Assembly: GCA_021828715.1 (NCBI GenBank) | Contig: JAJZDF010000056.1 | Coordinates: forward strand, 1-5,596 | Length of the DNA: 5,596 bases | From: Thermoplasmata archaeon | GTDB taxonomy: Archaea > Thermoplasmatota > Thermoplasmata > Lutacidiplasmatales > UBA184 | Reading direction: 5' to 3' | Shown here: piece by piece, positions 5,465-5,596 of the stretch | Numbering within the stretch: position 1 is the stretch's first letter | How the letters are laid out: each line of letters starts with the position of its first letter | The notes under the pieces: model-generated | Databases searched by the model: none | Told to the model about the DNA's origin: nothing | The model's input: the letters and a program-made list of their open reading frames with translations, nothing else | Position numbers and translations under genes: made by a program

Positions 5465-5493
5465 GGGAGGCGGAGCCTCCCCTTATAGGAGGC
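5465..5493. repeat. Three GGAGGC/GCCTCC elements around the crotonase promoter
   Basis: GGGAGGC (5465-5471) and GCCTCCC (5475-5481) form a 7-bp-arm inverted repeat with spacer GGA. GCCTCC (5475-5480) also pairs with GGAGGC (5488-5493) across the 7-nt CCTTATA that contains the TATA. The TATA is thus flanked by one arm on each side, and the first repeat lies between the TATA and the ATG. A regulator binding these hexamers could control the gene. The hexamer is common in GC-rich DNA, so chance remains possible. Confidence 0.4.
5483..5487 (-). promoter_or_regulatory. TATA-like element of the crotonase gene
   Basis: Minus-strand CCTATAAGG contains the only AT-rich run upstream of the gene. Its centre is about 28 nt before the ATG at 5457, predicting transcription starting at or within a couple of nucleotides of the start codon. 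The lack of any Shine-Dalgarno before the ATG (CCCGCGCCGC) is consistent with a leaderless transcript. Confidence 0.5.
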
Positions 5494-5505
5494 GCGTCCC
5501 CGCGG

Positions 5506-5595
5506 TCACGCCCCTTCGGGGGGCACGGGGGGCGGCCGCCGGCCGGGGGGAGTTCCGGGCGCGGGCGGTGGGGCGGCGCCGGGGACGACCGGAGG
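5506..5595 (-). CDS. Possible Pro-rich C-terminal tail of an upstream minus-strand gene (partial, weak)
   Basis: One minus-strand frame is open from the right edge for 29 codons and ends at TGA (5508-5506). It reads as a Pro/Ala/Gly-rich tail (PPVVPGAAPPPAPG at its start, PPPVPPEGA at its end). Pro-rich tails and linkers also occur in the GNAT protein and NuoB here, so a real C-terminus is plausible. However, GC-rich DNA gives open Pro-rich frames by chance, a second minus frame is also open here, and no domain is visible. If real, the gap to the crotonase ATG would be 48 nt and the crotonase promoter would lie just after this stop. Confidence 0.25.
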   Translation of the reverse strand, partial: PPVVPGAAPPPAPGTPPGRRPPPVPPEGA

Positions 5596-5596
5596 C

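Noticed and set aside
5491..5596. Strong GC hairpin or terminator near the right edge
   Set aside because: The G- and C-runs allow many pairings, but there is no T-run on either strand and no clean stem-loop, so no terminator can be supported.
1..5596. CRISPR arrays, insertion sequences, attachment sites, tRNA or rRNA genes
   Set aside because: No regularly spaced repeats, transposase-like frames, terminal inverted repeats or tRNA-like folds were seen; nearly all the sequence is covered by conserved protein genes.

Overview
The window is GC-rich (roughly 70 % by eye) and densely coded. It looks like archaeal chromosomal DNA. All three transcription units have a short AT-rich TATA-like element at archaeal spacing. 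Two of the three lack a Shine-Dalgarno and place the element about 25-28 nt before the ATG, the geometry of leaderless archaeal mRNAs. The respiratory genes are unfused nuoC and nuoD in the order A-B-C-D-H, as in archaeal complex I/Fpo-like clusters. A high-GC lineage such as a Thermoplasmatota-type euryarchaeon is a reasonable guess, but the window does not prove it and a bacterial host is not formally excluded.

Region 1 (1-3168, minus strand) is the promoter-proximal part of a complex I operon: nuoA, nuoB, nuoC, nuoD and the first 177 codons of nuoH, which runs off the left edge. The genes are tightly coupled: nuoA/nuoB overlap by 4 nt (ATGA), nuoB/nuoC are 29 nt apart, nuoC/nuoD overlap by 8 nt, and nuoD/nuoH are 6 nt apart. 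Together they give the membrane anchor (A, H) and the quinone-reducing connecting module (B, C, D) with the N2 cluster. The antiporter-like subunits and any electron-input module would lie beyond the left edge or elsewhere.

Region 2 (3169-3321) is a 153-nt divergent regulatory region. For nuo it holds a strong TATA (TTATATAA), a CTAG-containing inverted repeat at the expected transcription start, and a good Shine-Dalgarno. For the rightward gene it holds a weak TATA followed by a perfect 14-bp palindrome.

Region 3 (3322-4659, plus strand) is a single protein with two complete RimJ/RimL-type GNAT acetyltransferase domains joined by a Pro-rich linker, an apparent internal duplication. Its stop codon is 3 nt from that of the convergent next gene.

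Region 4 (4663-5457, minus strand) is a crotonase-superfamily protein. Its active-site loop looks more like an enoyl-CoA/PaaG-type isomerase than a classical hydratase. Its promoter region carries three GGAGGC/GCCTCC elements around a TATA. The last approximately 90 nt may be the Pro-rich C-terminal tail of another minus-strand gene, but this is weakly supported.

I found no CRISPR, mobile element, RNA gene or clear novel system. The points most worth a second look are the tandem GNAT protein, the promoter palindromes, and unusual residues in NuoA, NuoC and the crotonase.
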